64,000 nt of DNA from Myxococcales bacterium (GTDB lineage: Bacteria; Myxococcota_A; Polyangia; Palsa-1104; JAEUJZ01), in the NCBI GenBank assembly GCA_016794465.1, contig JAEUKA010000100.1, positions 62,001-126,000 on the forward strand. Reading direction: 5' to 3'. This document shows, piece by piece, positions 61,151 to 64,000 of this stretch (position 1 is its first letter; every line of letters starts with the position of its first letter). The notes under the pieces were generated by a model, which saw nothing but the letters and a program-made list of their open reading frames with translations, made no database searches and had not been told where the DNA came from. A program made the position numbers and the translations under genes.

Positions 61151-62332
61151 TTAGGAGCGCAGCGGCCAGGGCTTTAGTATCGCTTCGGTCTGTCGCCAGG
61201 TAGCGACGGCACGACGGCGGTTCTCTGTCTCTGTTTGCAAGTGACGCTGGAGCGCAGACCCAAAGCCGGGATGCGCAAAGAAGTGGGCGGAGTGCATCTC
61301 GACCGGCTCGAAGCCGCGCGCGATCTTGTGTTCGCCACCGGCTCCTCCTTCAAATACCGCCGTCCTCCGCGCGATGCACTCCGCGATGCTGTGATACAGA
61401 CAGACATTGAAGTGCAGAAACGGAGTCTCTTCCAGACAGCCCCAGTAGCGACCGAACAGCCGATCCGTACTCGCAACATTGAAGGCGCCGGCAATCACCT
61501 TCCCCTCTCGGTAGGCCAGCACCAGCTCCAGCGGCTCGGGCATGGTTTCAAACAGCTGGGAATAGAAGCGTGCGTTCAGCCAGCGACGCCCCCAAACCAG
61601 CTTCTCCACCGTCGAGGAATGCAAGGTATGCGCCAGCGCTGCGTAGTGAGAAAGCTGCGACTTACACTGCTCGTAGCGCAAGGTCTGGATGGTGATTCCC
61701 TGCGCAGCCGGAGCGGCCATTTCTCGCCGCAGTACATTGCGACTCTTTGCGGAAAAGCGCGCGTAAAATGCCTCACTGCTGGGGTAGCCGGGATTGACAA
61801 AGTGATACTGAAAGTCGATGCGCGGACAGAGTCCTTGCGCGACAAATCCATGCAGCTGAGAGTCCGGCAGAAACAGCACCTGCAGCGCGCCCAGACCATG
61901 CCTCCGAACCAGCTCCTTCCCTGCTGAGATCACCCGTTCAAAGATCGACTCAGCGTCGGTGGCTGACATTCCTTGCGGAGTCAAGATCCGCCGACCTGTC
62001 ACCGGAGTAAAAGGAATCCCAAACACCAGCTTGGGATAGTACGGAATCCCCGCGCGCTCCGCCGCTGCAGCCCAGTCCCAGTCGCGGCTGAAGTCACCAT
62101 CGCTGCCCTCTTTCAGATACGCAGGCGCCACCGCCACCAAGTCTGCGCCTCGATGTACTGCCAGGTGACACGGCGTCCAGCCTGTCTCCGGGGCTGCGCA
62201 GCCACTCTGTTCCAGCGCCGCCAGGAAGCGCCAGTCCACAAACGGACTGTCTTGCCGCGTCAGCAGCGCATTCCACTTCTCACAAGGAATCTCCAAGATC
62301 GAGGTGTGTACCGATACCGAAAGCGCAGCCAT
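61151..62332 (-). CDS. Peptidogalycan-type GNAT/FemAB-like acyltransferase
   Basis: A 393-residue protein of the peptidogalycan-biosynthesis (PF04339) type, with two GNAT-like halves as in FemAB. Typical pieces are SPFVDWRFLAALEQSG, PYYPKLVFGIPFTPVTGRRIL, FYARFSAKSRNVLRRE and LAYREGKVIAGAFNVASTDRLFGRYWGC, then FEGGAGGEHKIARGFEPVEMHSAHF. It would transfer an acyl or aminoacyl group to a cell-wall or other acceptor. I prefer ATG 62332, for which GAGG has 9-nt spacing; ATG 62341 is immediately behind GAGG. The glycosyltransferase gene upstream is 43 bp away, same strand. Confidence 0.85.
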   Translation of the reverse strand: MAALSVSVHTSILEIPCEKWNALLTRQDSPFVDWRFLAALEQSGCAAPETGWTPCHLAVHRGADLVAVAPAYLKEGSDGDFSRDWDWAAAAERAGIPYYPKLVFGIPFTPVTGRRILTPQGMSATDAESIFERVISAGKELVRRHGLGALQVLFLPDSQLHGFVAQGLCPRIDFQYHFVNPGYPSSEAFYARFSAKSRNVLRREMAAPAAQGITIQTLRYEQCKSQLSHYAALAHTLHSSTVEKLVWGRRWLNARFYSQLFETMPEPLELVLAYREGKVIAGAFNVASTDRLFGRYWGCLEETPFLHFNVCLYHSIAECIARRTAVFEGGAGGEHKIARGFEPVEMHSAHFFAHPGFGSALQRHLQTETENRRRAVATWRQTEAILKPWPLRS

Positions 62333-62374
62333 TGCGGACATCCTCGCCCGCCTCTGTCGCAGAGTCCAGCCCTG

Positions 62375-63904
62375 TCAGTCTCCGATGTGGCAGTCTTCAA
62401 ACAAGTACCACTGATGAATCGAAAGCCGATTCCCAAGTCGCGCCAGCAGCGCTGTCCACAGCCAGTCCAAGCGCAGCTGCCCGGTCTGCACACAGAGAGC
62501 GCGCGCCTCTGCCCACAGCAGCGGATGATACTGCGGACTGGCGATCACAAATACCGGAACGATCGGCTGCTTAGCCTTTCTGCTTCGCAGCTGCGTCGCC
62601 AGACTGACTTCCTGGGCAAGCTCTCTGCGCTGGGCGGAGGGATGGTTGTAAAACGAAGTAGGGAGATCGGCTTGCACAAAAGGGGACTCCCTACGCTGGG
62701 TAGCTGGCGCTGCGCTTCCTTCCCAGATCTCGACGGTGGCGTGGCGACGATCGACGCGATTCCAGACCTGCTGTAGGAAGTCAATGTCCAGACTGGCAGG
62801 CAGAAATCCGAGGGCCATTCCAACCGGCAGATTGAGCAGGACAAACGGAGTCTGAAGCCGCCCCGCCCACCGCCACCTGACCAGCACGCGATCCCAACAC
62901 ACCGCCAACATCACCGGCAGCATCCAAAACAGGCTGACAAAAAAACGTAGCTCTTTGTGCGCGATCAGCAAGTGCGCCAGCACAAACGGCCATAGCGCAA
63001 AGGTCAGCGGCTGCCTTCTCTGCGCTACCAAAAACCACAGCCCAGCGGCAAGGAGAACCAAGCTTACCGGCGGATACGCCAGCACAAACCAGCCAAACAG
63101 GAGCCATACCGGAGTCACTCCGTACCCGGCGGCAGCCCCCTCGATCAGGTTCACGCGCAGATAGGTCCACGGTGTAAACGTAGGCGTCCCATACCCCCAC
63201 GCATCGATCGCACACAGACCGATCACCAGCAGCAGCAGCAGACCCCCTTGCAACAGCAGCCGTGTCAGGCGCGCACTCCCTTCGATCAGCAGCCACAGTC
63301 CGAAGCCCAAGATCAGGAATCCGGCTTGAAACCGGCAGTGAAAGGAGAGCGCAAACAGCACCGTCGCCAGCAGCACAAAGGGAAGCGCTCGTGACTGTCT
63401 TTGGCCTTCCAGCTGCAGCGCTGCCCCCGCATAAAAAAACAGCGAAGACCACGACTCACTGGTGTGACGAACCCACAGAAACGGCACAAACCACAGCAGC
63501 GCAAAGAGTCGCTGGGCCAGCACTTCCTGACGCGGACTCACATACCCCGAGCGGGCCAGCGCGCGCAGAAAGTACAGACACGCCGCCGCCGAACAGAGCG
63601 CAGTCAGGAGTCGCAGCACCAGCATCTGACTGTGCGGACTGTCAACGTGCAGCGCCCGCAGTGCTTTCAAGATCACAAGCGTAGCGGCGGGAAGCGTCCA
63701 GGGTCGCAGCTTGGCCGCGTACTCCCACGGTAGCTCCGACTCCGGCGTCAGACCGAGCTTGAAGTTGGCAAACTCCAAGATCTGAAAGTGCTCATCGGGA
63801 TGCCAGTACCCCTGACTCTGCACCGCAGTCAAAAGGAGAAGAATGAGGAGGAGGAGAGGCCACGCGATTCCTATCCGAGAGGAGCCTCTCCACAGACTTT
63901 TCAT
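62375..63904 (-). CDS. Membrane mannosyltransferase-like protein (GT22, Alg9-type)
   Basis: A 509-residue polytopic membrane protein with about 9-10 hydrophobic segments. The luminal-loop motif HPDEHFQILEF near residue 36 is that of GT22 (Alg9/PIG-B) dolichol- or polyprenol-sugar transferases; FRFHCRFQAG-like FHCRFQAGFLILG is also family-like. The donor is probably a lipid-linked hexose and the acceptor a surface glycan or lipid. GPI mannosyltransferase homologues occur in several bacteria. The ATG 63904 gives a basic n-region and fits the first membrane segment; a frame extension to 63937 is possible. It precedes the FemAB-like gene in one run. Confidence 0.87.
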   Translation of the reverse strand: MKSLWRGSSRIGIAWPLLLLILLLLTAVQSQGYWHPDEHFQILEFANFKLGLTPESELPWEYAAKLRPWTLPAATLVILKALRALHVDSPHSQMLVLRLLTALCSAAACLYFLRALARSGYVSPRQEVLAQRLFALLWFVPFLWVRHTSESWSSLFFYAGAALQLEGQRQSRALPFVLLATVLFALSFHCRFQAGFLILGFGLWLLIEGSARLTRLLLQGGLLLLLVIGLCAIDAWGYGTPTFTPWTYLRVNLIEGAAAGYGVTPVWLLFGWFVLAYPPVSLVLLAAGLWFLVAQRRQPLTFALWPFVLAHLLIAHKELRFFVSLFWMLPVMLAVCWDRVLVRWRWAGRLQTPFVLLNLPVGMALGFLPASLDIDFLQQVWNRVDRRHATVEIWEGSAAPATQRRESPFVQADLPTSFYNHPSAQRRELAQEVSLATQLRSRKAKQPIVPVFVIASPQYHPLLWAEARALCVQTGQLRLDWLWTALLARLGNRLSIHQWYLFEDCHIGD

Positions 63905-64000
63905 GGCGGCATCTTGCCAAAGTTTCACCTGTCGCAACAGCGCGATATCGCGACAAGTCTGGTCGTACTGGTCAGGAGGGAATCGCCCGCCGCAGTCTGT
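63905..64000. other. Right edge of the window, no gene seen
   Basis: About 95 bp upstream of the GT22 gene. It contains TGTCGC/GCGACA half-sites around the palindrome GCGATATCGC (63941-63950), a possible operator. No partial reading frame can be supported. Confidence 0.3.

Overview
The window is a GC-rich chromosomal segment with about 50 protein genes and one tRNA gene. It looks like a member of the Myxococcota (the former deltaproteobacterial myxobacterial lineage). The evidence is the mixture of content: two Hanks-type Ser/Thr kinases, a PP2C phosphatase fused to a cyclic-nucleotide domain, a sigma-54 activator, an MglA-type GTPase paralogue, many long lipoproteins with beta-propeller or FG-GAP folds, a membrane pyrophosphatase and an HMG-CoA synthase. 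No rRNA, transposase, integrase, phage module or CRISPR array was seen. This assignment is inference; no database was searched.

Layout. 0-5.4 kb: a divergent Hsp70-like gene (cut by the left edge), a DUF4920-type lipoprotein, a metallo-beta-lactamase-fold hydrolase overlapping a GAF/sigma-54 activator, and a degenerate Memo-like protein. 5.9-8.9 kb: a 999-residue kinase whose outer part carries 14 propeller repeats. 9-12.9 kb: a tight minus-strand operon of RlmM-like rRNA methyltransferase, a LarE-NUDIX fusion and an FG-GAP lipoprotein. 13-16.3 kb: a membrane protein, an exported PPP-type phosphatase and PP2C-cNMP. 16.7-18.9 kb: a five-blade glycosidase-like lipoprotein and an outer-membrane barrel. 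18.8-25.2 kb: a minus-strand run of ABC-type binding protein, histidine kinase, response regulator, fasciclin protein and class II photolyase. 25.4-34 kb: RND/MMPL exporter, arginase, thermolysin-like M4 peptidase, unknown protein and membrane pyrophosphatase.

34.0-34.6 kb is a repeat-rich non-coding stretch with a near-perfect 43-bp tandem repeat in front of an unknown gene. 35.4-40.6 kb holds two large secreted lipoproteins (CotH-like; CxxCH plus propeller). 40.7-43.9 kb has a Cys-rich sigma region 4-like regulator, a MerR-like regulator, a zinc-ribbon Ser/Thr kinase and tRNA-Ile(GAU). 44.1-48.4 kb has HMG-CoA synthase, two tandem di-CxxCH lipoproteins and an MglA-like GTPase with a long tail. 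48.5-49.9 kb is an XdhC-MocA molybdenum-cofactor pair. 49.9-58.8 kb has a Gln-rich coiled-coil membrane protein, a propeller lipoprotein, glycogen synthase, an MlaF-like ATPase and YggS. 58.8-64 kb has an agmatinase-family enzyme, a dicarboxylate symporter, a FemAB-like acyltransferase and a GT22-type glycosyltransferase.

Together the region is dominated by signalling (kinases, phosphatases, two-component and sigma-54 control) and envelope or secreted proteins, with scattered housekeeping metabolism. The most unusual items are the 14-blade receptor kinase, the LarE-NUDIX fusion, the Memo homologue lacking two of three expected active-site residues, the MglA paralogue lacking the usual Gln of its G3 motif, the paired heme-motif lipoproteins and the 43-bp repeat array.
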